Of a stretch of 64,000 nt of DNA, positions 45,986 through 52,874 are shown in pieces. Numbering within the stretch: position 1 is the stretch's first letter; each line of letters begins with the position of its first letter. The translations under genes and the position numbers were made by a program. The DNA is from Streptomyces antarcticus (GTDB lineage Bacteria > Actinomycetota > Actinomycetes > Streptomycetales > Streptomycetaceae). The stretch lies in contig NZ_JAPNLM010000021.1 of assembly GCF_026627255.1 (NCBI RefSeq), forward strand, positions 62,001-126,000. Reading direction: 5' to 3'. The notes under the pieces were generated by a model, which saw nothing but the letters and a program-made list of their open reading frames with translations, had not been told where the DNA came from and did no database searches.

Positions 45986-46468
45986 ATGATGGATCCCGAG
46001 GTGTTGGAGCAGATCGCAGCGCGGCGTGCGGAGCTGGACGGACTCGAAGAGCAGCTGGTCAAGCAGCTCTCGGAGGTACGAGCTGAGCGCGATGAGCTGG
46101 CCGTGGCCGAGCGGGTGTGGCAGCGGATGAGCAAGCAGCTCGCCGACGAGCGCACGGAGGCCGGGTCGCCGGTGGTCCAGGTGGCAGGCCGGGCGGTACG
46201 GCTGGTCCCGGACCGTGGGCCGGGGGTGGCTGAGTCCGCACTGCCGGCGGAGTACCAGCGCATCCTGACCGCGGTGCGGCAGGCCGCCGGCCCGGTCTCC
46301 ACCCGGCAGATCGGCGAGGTACTGGGACTGGACACCGGGGTACGGGGCAAGCTGGAGCCGCTGCGCGGGAAGCTCACGAAGCTGGCCGACCGCGGCTGGC
46401 TGCACAAACGACCCGACGGGAAGTTCACCACCCGCCCGCGACCGGTCCGCACGGGGATCGGGGCGTAA
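45986..46468 (+). CDS. Coiled-coil/winged-helix protein within the IS unit
   Basis: 160 residues (ATG at 45986, alternative 45989). The first ~60 residues form a charged coiled coil (LEEQLVKQLSEVRAERDEL), followed by a winged helix-like C-terminal domain (QIGEVLGLDTGVRGKLEPLR). It lies between inverted repeats and just upstream of the IS5 transposase, so it may be an accessory or passenger gene. Not recognised as a known IS accessory protein. Confidence 0.65.
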   Translation: MMDPEVLEQIAARRAELDGLEEQLVKQLSEVRAERDELAVAERVWQRMSKQLADERTEAGSPVVQVAGRAVRLVPDRGPGVAESALPAEYQRILTAVRQAAGPVSTRQIGEVLGLDTGVRGKLEPLRGKLTKLADRGWLHKRPDGKFTTRPRPVRTGIGA

Positions 46469-46499
46469 CCAAGCTGCCCCCGGCGGATGTTGGAATTGT

Positions 46500-47334
46500 G
46501 TGACGGAAACCAACGAGCACGCCGGAGACACCGTGTCGCTGGTCTACCAGTGCCGCCTGCCGCTGTCCACGCACACCCTGCACTACCTCACCGACCTGCT
46601 GCGACGCCATCTCAAAGCGATACGGTCGAGGTGGTGGGCGCTGCCGCCAGGGAGGATCGCGGTGATCGTCTTGGCCGTGCTGCGGCACGATCAGCGCCTG
46701 GCCGACATGGCCGGCGGCAACGACATCTCCGCCACCACCATCCGGCGCTGGCGCGACGAGCTGATCCACCTGCTGGCCGCGAAGGCCCCGCGCCTGGACC
46801 GCGCCCTGAAGAAGATCGCCCGGCGGGGAGGTCGTCCTGATCGACGGCACCCTCATCCCCACCCAGCGCCGTACCGGAGAGGCGAACCGCCCGAATTACT
46901 CCGGCAAGCATCGCCGCCACGGCCTGCACGTCCTTGCGCTGACCGACGAGCGAGGCCGTCTGGTGTGGATATCGGCCGCCCGGCCCGGACGCACCCACGA
47001 CATCACCGCCGCCCGCCGCGACCACATCCTGGCCCACCTGCGTGCTGCCGGCCTCGGCGCCCTGGCCGACCTGGGCTTCCTCGGCCTGGACGACGACGGG
47101 GACGATCCCGTGGTCGTCACCGGCTTCAAGGCCACCCGCGCCCGTAAGCTCACCCCCGCCGAGAAGGAGGCCAACCGGGTCCTGGCCGCCGGACGCGTCC
47201 CCGCCGAACGCGGCTTCGCCCACCTGAAGAACTGGCGGATCCTCACCGAGCTCCGTACTGAACCCGCCCGCGCCACCCACCTGTTTCGCGCGCTGCTCGT
47301 CCTGACGAACATCAAGGCCACCACCGACAATTGA
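46500..47334 (+). mobile_element. IS5-family DDE transposase encoded in two overlapping frames
   Basis: From GTG 46500 the first frame gives the HTH part (TLHYLTDLLRRHLKAIRSRW, DISATTIRRWRDELIHLLA) to about 46828, where the frame must shift (+1) to continue VVLIDGTLIPTQRRTGEA, ISAARPGRTHDITAARRD and AERGFAHLKNWRILTELR to 47334. The DDE catalytic aspartates and glutamate (IDGT, THDIT, AERGF) are in the second frame. The CGGCGGGGAGG run at the shift could be a programmed frameshift site, as in some IS5 subgroups, or a mutation. Confidence 0.7.
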
Positions 47335-47381
47335 TCTCTACCGCAGGTAGCCCACGATCAGCACATGCTCCCGGAACAGCG

Positions 47382-47750
47382 TCACAGGGCCGGGATCGGC
47401 TGAGTGAGGTTCACCGGGTTGCCGTCGGGGTCCTGGATGTGGGCGACCCGCTGTCCCCACGGCATGTTGTTGGGGCCGCTGCGGACCGAGCCGCCCAGCG
47501 CCGCCACCCGGCTGAGCGTCTCGTCGACGTCGTCGACACCGATGCTGAGCAGGATCCGCGGTGCCGCCCCGGTCCCCGGGTTCTCCTTGGCCACCAGCCC
47601 GAGGTCGGTGTCGCCGATGCGCAAGCCGAGGTAGAAGGTCGGGCCTTCCGCCGGTACCCGGAAGATCTCCTCAGCGCCGAACAATTTCGTATAGAAGCCG
47701 AGCAGAACGTCCTGGTCGGCAGTCACGATCACTGGCTGGATGGTGGACAT
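47382..47750 (-). CDS. VOC (glyoxalase/bleomycin resistance) family protein
   Basis: 122 residues, one VOC unit with FYTKLFGAEEIFRVP, YLGLRIGDTDLGLV, ILLSIGVDDVDETLSRVA and QDPDGNPVNLTQP. Such proteins are metal-dependent dioxygenases, isomerases or resistance proteins. The ATG at 47750 has AGGAG five bases upstream. It is inside the repeat-bounded unit, convergent with the transposase. Confidence 0.8.
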   Translation of the reverse strand: MSTIQPVIVTADQDVLLGFYTKLFGAEEIFRVPAEGPTFYLGLRIGDTDLGLVAKENPGTGAAPRILLSIGVDDVDETLSRVAALGGSVRSGPNNMPWGQRVAHIQDPDGNPVNLTQPIPAL

Positions 47751-47827
47751 GGCACTCCTGTCGAGAACGGTCGTATCGCTGGGTAGACCGTTCGAGGACG
47801 GTGAACTCATCGGCAAAACCACGCCGC

Positions 47828-47930
47828 CGGACGATCTACAACACAGACTGCCGCCCACGACCAGCACGAGCACCCCGAAACGAGGTCACGCCACCCCGCT
47901 GACCAGCCACTTCAAGATGGCGGAGCTTCA
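47828..47930 (-). repeat. Right arm of a ~104-bp inverted repeat
   Basis: Inverse of 45823-45926. The two arms enclose about 1.9 kb with a winged-helix gene, the IS5 transposase and a VOC gene. Confidence 0.8.
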
Positions 47931-48074
47931 GTTCTTCTGGCACCACTGCCTTCGGGGGTACACCACGTCCACCCACTACGCATGGTCTGCTGTTGACCCT
48001 GACCGGCACGCGTTCGCGGGGGACGACGACGAAGCCCCGCGGCCGGCGGCATCGGTCGCCTCGATGCCACCTCC

Positions 48075-48482
48075 TCCCGGTTTCGATTGGACGGAAAAAT
48101 TCCGGTTCATGCGCGAGGTGGCCGCATTGCTGGCCGCGCGCTACGGGAGCTGGACCTGCGGCTGGAATTGCTCACCACTTTCCAACGGTGGACCTGTTAC
48201 CGCTGGGGCAACCACAGAAGCCACGTCAATGGCGTGGAGGGGGAGACCGCTGCACGGGGGGTAGTGGCCTCTTCGGGAGTGGCGCGCCCGGCTGGAGGAC
48301 ATGGCCGAACGGTTCGAGCAACTCGCCCCGCCGCCTGACTCGGACCCCGAGGAGCGCAGCTGGCGTCTGGAGCGCGAGGTGACCCGTTCAACAGCCATAC
48401 CGAGCCCACTCCGACCCTGGTGGACAGGGTGGGAGAGGACCTGGCGATCCGTCTGACCGGTCGCGGGCTCTACCGTGAGTGA
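48075..48482 (+). pseudogene. Decayed small gene with at least three frame breaks
   Basis: Reading frames chain as GFDWTEKFRFMREVAALLAA, then DLRLELLTTFQRWTCYRWGN, then RARLEDMAERFEQLAPPPDS and finally VGEDLAIRLTGRGLYRE to the TGA at 48480-48482. Each needs a frame shift at ~48150, ~48240 and ~48385. The protein family is unknown, but coding-like composition is maintained. Confidence 0.5.
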
Positions 48483-49174
48483 TGACGCACTGGCCCTGTG
48501 GCCCTGTGTTGGCGGCGGGTCAGGAGCCGTCGTAGTGGTCGCGGCTGCCGGACTTGGCCAGTCCTAGGCTGATCATGTAGCCGAACGTGAGGATCACGAT
48601 GTGCATCAACCCGCGAAGACCCGCTGTCATCGAGATCGCTGCCGGAATGGGGCGTTCAAGGCTTGCTCGAAGCGCGGAAAGTTGGCGTAGGGTCCGGGAA
48701 CTCGCCCAGGTCCGCACCCTGTTCCGGGTCACCCAGAGCATCGAGGAAGCCTGCATGATTGATCCCCGCTGACCCGCCCGGCCCGGCGCCGCCTACGCGG
48801 TGATTCGGCCCAGGTTTCCGGGCCGCCGCCGCGCCACTCCACGACCTGGGCGCTGGGGCGTGGTGGGCGACATCGATGGACTGCCCGCACGCGGCGCCAC
48901 CCGTTCGCGTCGGCCGGATGGACGATCAAGCGGGGTTCGGACACACCCCCACCCTCAACTGCGCGCCGGCTTCCGGCACCCCCGTCCGGGCTGGCCGAGT
49001 GAGGCGGAAGCCAGGGAATTTCCCCTGCACGCGGGGCTGCCCGTGCGTCCGGCATACTGCGGCGTGATCATTCCCGCGTTCTGGTGCGAGGAGCACGGGA
49101 GGAACGCGAAGGGCCGGCGTCGGCCCGCTGGCCGGACCCGGTTTCGGCGTCGGGGTGTGCCGGCCCCAGTGTGG
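48483..49174. other. Intergenic stretch
   Basis: About 690 bases. A 28-codon minus-strand frame (MHIVILTFGYMISLGLAKSG, ending at 48520) has a hydrophobic run but no clear ribosome site; not called. No other signal. Confidence 0.45.
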
Positions 49175-49515
49175 TTAGGGGGCGAGGCGGAAGAGGGTGA
49201 GGGCCCCGGTGCGGTTCAGGAGCTTGAGGAGCTGAGAGTTCGGCCCTCGCAGACGCAGGGTGCGGCTGTGGGTGATGGCGGTGAGTTGGGCGCGCAGGAG
49301 GACGTTGATGCCGTTGGAGTCGCAGAAGCCGAGCTCACTGACATCGATGGTGATCACCGCGGGGCCGCCCGGGTTGGTTACCGCGTGCTGCAGGGCCGCG
49401 ATGAGCAGGGCGGAGCGGTCGGCGTCCATGTCGAGTTCCCCGAGAGGTAGACCGCATCCGGCTGAACCGCGGGCCCGGGTACGGGGCGCTGTGATGGCTG
49501 ATCGTTCTCGGTCGT
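49175..49515 (-). pseudogene. Broken STAS gene (copy B)
   Basis: Reads like the intact STAS gene at 26433 but the start is ACG (49513-49515), still preceded by GGGGGA, and one base is missing in a C run at 49438-49441, so AVQPDAVYLSG does not stay in frame with LDMDADRSALLIAALQ. The conserved phosphosite LGFCDSNGINVLLRAQ is present in the second frame. Both defects abolish a normal product. Confidence 0.82.
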
Positions 49516-49715
49516 GGGTCCCCCGTGGCCGCCGGTTCCCGTCGACCGCAACCGCTTCACCACGTTCCCGAACCCGCGCCTGACCCACCTCGACGACACC
49601 ACGGGCCAGCCGGAGGCGCTGTGACACCCGACGCCCGCCGCCCGGCGGCGGGGCCTGTGTTCCACGGGGTTCGATTACCTCTCCGCCCACCGAATGGAAA
49701 TCTGTGACGGCCGGA

Positions 49716-49744
49716 GTAGACATTGCGGGATCGCGTGGTTATGG
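49716..49744 (+). promoter_or_regulatory. Predicted sigma-70/HrdB-type promoter of leader copy B
   Basis: TAGACA (49716-49721), 17-base spacer, TATGGT (49739-49744); identical in sequence and spacing to 27051-27079. Both are followed by the same conserved ~70 bases. Confidence 0.6.
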
Positions 49745-50007
49745 TTTCTCTCGTAGCCCAGAGAGACCGAAGGGCCTGGCAGAGACGAACTGCCGGGCAG
49801 GCGGTATCCGCAGTACAGGTAGTGCCCGTATGACGGTGCGGTGGTGGAGTGTCGAAGCCAGGTTTGTCGTAGGACGGCGACGGGACTGATCACCGGACCG
49901 GGTGGCCCGCAGTCATCAGGGGCCACCACGCGCAGTGGTTGCAGTACAAGCGGTTCGCAGTACTCAGTAGTACCTCGGTGAGGGTGTCGATGGTGGGCGT
50001 CCGCACC

Positions 50008-50265
50008 GGGAGGTTCGGCAGTGGGGTTCTAAGCCAGAGCAGACGCAGGACGGGCGACGGGGCTGGCTGCCGAAAGCGTGGCGCTTGATCAGGCCGCGTA
50101 CGGTACCGAGCGGTTCGCAATACCGCAGTAGAAGAAGTACCCAGCAGTGAAGTCAGTGAGCAGCACCTCGGTGAAGGCGTCGGCTGCGGGCGCGCGCATC
50201 GGGAGGTTCGGCAGTGGGGTTCTAAGCCAGAGCAGACGCAGGACGGGCGACGGGGCTGGCTGCCG
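50008..50265 (+). repeat. Two identical 65-bp elements in leader B
   Basis: 50008-50072 and 50201-50265 are base-identical and 193 bases apart; the copy at 27344-27408 differs by one base. The second copy's flanks (GGTGAAGGCGTCGGCTGCGG) match copy A more closely than the first copy's. Confidence 0.9.
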
Positions 50266-50569
50266 GAGCGTGGCGCTGGGTCAGGCCGCAAGCAGTACCA
50301 GCAGTTGAGTGGAGCAGTATCCGCAGTTCGCAGTACCAGTAGTTCCCAGTGGTAGGTAGTCGATCATCCGAGGGATGAACGGAGGGATTGGGAGCCATCA
50401 GGATCGCCCGGGCGGAGTGTTGAGCCCGGGTACCGCAGGACATCGATAGTGAGGTGGTCTCCGGTCGAGCAACCGCGATCCCCGCACAGCCTGTCCCCGT
50501 TCGGACGGGTCAGCGGATACGGAAGGCCGGCGCAGTACCAGGGCCGGCAGATGGTGTAGCAGTTCCTTC

Positions 50570-50600
50570 GGGGCCCTGGTGCCATAGGCACCAGGGCCCC
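50570..50600 (+). terminator. 14-bp attenuator/terminator-like hairpin, copy B
   Basis: Stem GGGGCCCTGGTGCC (50570-50583), ATA loop, complement at 50587-50600. Ends about 25 bases before the MerR ATG, so termination here would silence the gene. Confidence 0.75.
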
Positions 50601-50625
50601 TCCGCATGCTCCAGAGAGAGGTGAA

Positions 50626-50970
50626 ATGACAGCGGATGATTCGTACGGCCGTCTCGACGACGATGATTTCCCCGCCTACACGATGGGCCGGGCCGCCGAC
50701 ATGCTCGGCACCACCCAGAGCTTCCTGCGCGCGATCGGCGAGGCCCGCCTGATCACCCCGCTCCGCTCCGCCGGCGGCCACCGCCGCTACTCCCGCTACC
50801 AGCTCCGCATCGCCGCCCGCGCCCGCGAGCTCGTCGACCAGGGCATGCCCATCGAAGCCGCCTGCCGGATCGTCATCCTCGAAGACCAGCTGCAGGAAGC
50901 CCAGCGCATCAACGCCGAGCACCAGCGCGCCGCCGCCGTGGCGACGGCACGGCCCCGGGCCGCCGCCTGA
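50626..50970 (+). CDS. MerR-type helix-turn-helix regulator (copy B, intact)
   Basis: 114 residues. After an acidic N-terminal ~15 residues (DSYGRLDDDDFPAY) comes a MerR-like winged helix: TMGRAADMLGTTQSFLRAIG, EARLITPLRSAGGHRRYSRY and a coiled-coil helix ELVDQGMPIEAACRIVILED. It resembles MerR/BldC-type DNA-binding domains without an effector domain. GAGGTGA precedes the ATG. Transcription probably depends on the long upstream leader. The decayed sister gene lies at 27796. Confidence 0.87.
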   Translation: MTADDSYGRLDDDDFPAYTMGRAADMLGTTQSFLRAIGEARLITPLRSAGGHRRYSRYQLRIAARARELVDQGMPIEAACRIVILEDQLQEAQRINAEHQRAAAVATARPRAAA

Positions 50971-51098
50971 GCCTGCGTCGGCCGGCTCCCGCTACGCGAC
51001 CTCCGGTATCCACCGGCCGATGCGGACGAATCCCGCATCGGCTCCATCAACCAACCCCTGGCGAGGCAGGAAGCCCGAGCGTGATCAAGGAACAGCCT

Positions 51099-51431
51099 GT
51101 GGAACAGGAAGTACTGACCCTGCCGGACGAGGGCGACGGGGTGCGCGTGATCACCTGCGCCGGAGAGTTCGACCTGGCGACGCAGGAACCTTTACGGCAG
51201 GTCTGCGACCCTGCCCTCAACGACCCGGCCATCCAGCGGATCGTGCTCGACGTCAGCCGGGTCACCTTCGCCGACTCCTCCCTACTCAACACCCTGCTCC
51301 GCCTCCTGCGCACCGGCCGCCTGGTCCTGGCCGGCCCCCTGCCCCGCTCTCTGACCCGCGTCCTGGACCCCTTCCGCGTCCGCGAACTCTTTCCGACCGC
51401 CGACAGCGTGAAAGCGGCCCGCACCCTGTAG
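51099..51431 (+). CDS. STAS-domain protein (tandem copy 1)
   Basis: 110 residues; a STAS domain with VLDVSRVTFADSSLLNTLLR, where the Ser of ADSS is the likely phosphosite. The GTG at 51099, after AAGGA, matches the start of its paralogue; the ATG-like GTG at 51081 is in frame. The two genes share >80% of sequence and identical 3' flanks, so they are a tandem duplication. Confidence 0.82.
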   Translation: MEQEVLTLPDEGDGVRVITCAGEFDLATQEPLRQVCDPALNDPAIQRIVLDVSRVTFADSSLLNTLLRLLRTGRLVLAGPLPRSLTRVLDPFRVRELFPTADSVKAARTL

Positions 51432-51598
51432 ACGCGGGGCCCGTCAGCGGCCGCTCCGCCGACGTCCGCAGCCCGCGAGCGAGCCCAACCGCTTCACCGC
51501 CCGGCAGCAGCCCAACCCATACGAGCCGACACGAGAACCCCTCCCTGCTCCGCCCCCCGTGGCCACGCGGGAACCCCAGCCCGACCAAGGAAAGACTC

Positions 51599-51958
51599 GT
51601 GGACCAAGAAGTGCTGGTACTCACGGAGGAGGATGACGGTGTCCGCGTGATCACGTGCTCGGGAGCATTCGACCAGGCCACCCTGGAACCCCTGCGGCGA
51701 GCCTGCGCGCCAGCACTCGCCGACCCGGCAGTCCGGCGGATCGTCCTGGACGTCAGCCGGGTCACCTTCGCCGACTCCTCCATGCTCAACACCATGCTGC
51801 ACCTGCTGCACCTGCTGCACCTGCTGCACCTGCTGCGCACCAGCAGCCTTGTCCTGGCCGGCCCCTTGCCCCGCACCCTGGCCCGGGTCCTGGAACTCAC
51901 CCAGGCCGACCGGCTGTTCCCCACGGCCGACGGCATGAGAGAGGCCCGCACCCTGTAG
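51599..51958 (+). CDS. STAS-domain protein (tandem copy 2) with a Leu-Leu-His expansion
   Basis: 119 residues, paralogous to the gene at 51099. The GTG at 51599 follows AAGGAAAG. In the helix after the phosphosite (VTFADSSMLNTMLH) it carries extra LLH repeats (LHLLHLLHLLHLLR) from a 9-bp tandem DNA repeat at ~51797-51837. This lengthens the helix by nine residues compared with copy 1 and may change its partner surface or ruin the fold. Confidence 0.82.
   Translation: MDQEVLVLTEEDDGVRVITCSGAFDQATLEPLRRACAPALADPAVRRIVLDVSRVTFADSSMLNTMLHLLHLLHLLHLLRTSSLVLAGPLPRTLARVLELTQADRLFPTADGMREARTL
51797..51837 (+). repeat. CTGCTGCAC tandem repeat in a STAS gene
   Basis: Four to five 9-bp units inside the STAS copy 2 coding region, in frame. 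Such repeats can expand or contract by slippage without a frameshift. Confidence 0.85.
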
Positions 51959-52259
51959 ACGCGGGGCCCTTCAGCGGCCGCTCCGCAGGTGTCAGGTCCT
52001 CGCGGACATCCAGGCCACTGTCCCTGACCTCAACTACGACCGGCACAGCACCTGGGGGGCAGCCCCGACATCGGCGCCCCGCGCCCTGACCTGTGTCGCG
52101 TTCCGGGGAGGAGCTGCACGGGGTGAGTCCGACCCACCCGGCGCCCGACCCGTGCCGCCGCACCTATGCCGGTACCGGAGCGGGGTGCCGATGTTCGTCG
52201 GACGCTGAAGTTGGCTGCTGTACGGCCGGGTGCGTCGGTGGGGCGCCATGGGGCGGAGG
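51959..52259. other. Downstream region of the STAS pair
   Basis: The first ~35 bases after each STAS stop are nearly identical in both copies (GACGCGGGGCCC). No gene is seen; open frames are Arg/Pro-rich. Confidence 0.45.
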
Positions 52260-52391
52260 CTGCCGCGCCCCGTGGGCTCCCTCGATATCGTCGCGCGGAA
52301 CCTGCGGGACCGGTTCGGTGCCCGTTATGGGTCGTTCCGATTCATCGACGTCGTTGGTCGGCGCATGCTCCGGGTCCACGACACCGAGGGG
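52260..52391 (+). pseudogene. Orphan N-terminal fragment of a GAF-PP2C phosphatase
   Basis: Reads VGSLDIVARNLRDRFGARYG and SFRFIDVVGRRMLRVHDTE, then unrelated sequence. It aligns with the 36740 fragment and the intact genes at 16362 and 24696 and ends at the same point after HDTE. No stop-to-stop product of any length. Confidence 0.75.
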
Positions 52392-52424
52392 ACGCAGCGG
52401 AGGACCGGTCGTGCCGTGAGGCGG

Positions 52425-52832
52425 TCAGCGTGCAAGGGCGAGAACGCCCAGCGGGCTTCCCCGCTCGTCGACGACGGGCAGGGCAGCGAGCCTGCGGTAG
52501 CGCATCGCGTGGTCGGCCTCGGCCATCGTGGTGGCGGGCGAGGCGAACGGCCCGCGCTCGCCGAGTACGGCGCGCAGCCGGAGCTGGTCCGTGTACGCGG
52601 CGCTGTCGCGGATGGCGGCGAGCTGGGACTGGGTGACCAGTCCGGTACACAGGCCGTCCTCGTCGCAGACGAGGAGATGGTCCGCGCGGGCACTGGCCAT
52701 GACGGCCATGGCCACCTCGACCGTCATGTCGTCGCAGACCTGTGGGCCGGCCGCTTCCATCACGTCGTTCACCGTCCGGGGTACAACGGTGGCGTTCGCC
52801 GAGCGGGACTGCATCTGGACCAGCGTCAACAC
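52425..52832 (-). CDS. CBS-domain-pair protein
   Basis: 135 residues from GTG 52832 (AGGAGG three bases upstream). Two CBS motifs are seen: VNDVMEAAGPQVCDDMTVE...ADHLLVCDEDGLCTGLVT and FASPATTMAEADHAMRYRRL...LPVVDERGSPLGVLALAR. CBS pairs bind adenosine nucleotides. It lies just after the RNA helicase gene on the same strand (42-base gap), which hints at joint expression in a cold-type cluster. Confidence 0.82.
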   Translation of the reverse strand: MLTLVQMQSRSANATVVPRTVNDVMEAAGPQVCDDMTVEVAMAVMASARADHLLVCDEDGLCTGLVTQSQLAAIRDSAAYTDQLRLRAVLGERGPFASPATTMAEADHAMRYRRLAALPVVDERGSPLGVLALAR

Positions 52833-52874
52833 GTGCCTCCTGCAGAGGTGGGTCAGTTTCCGGATCACTGATGC

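Larger units (their letters stand above)
49745..50625 (+). ncRNA. Long repeat-rich leader RNA, copy B (upstream of the intact MerR gene)
   Basis: About 880 bases between the predicted promoter and the MerR ATG without a convincing gene. It is built from modules: a degenerate unit near 49840-49890, then two identical 65-bp elements (50008-50072 and 50201-50265) with GGTTCTAAGCCAGAGCAGAC cores, then CAGTAC/GCAGT-rich spacers and a conserved block to the terminal hairpin. Copy A has one full element. Tandem, conserved, non-coding and hairpin-rich: a likely structured RNA controlling MerR expression. Inference. Confidence 0.55.

Noticed and set aside
48520..48756. 78-residue minus-strand frame ending in a hydrophobic peptide
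   Set aside because: No ribosome site near any start; the N-terminal half looks random.
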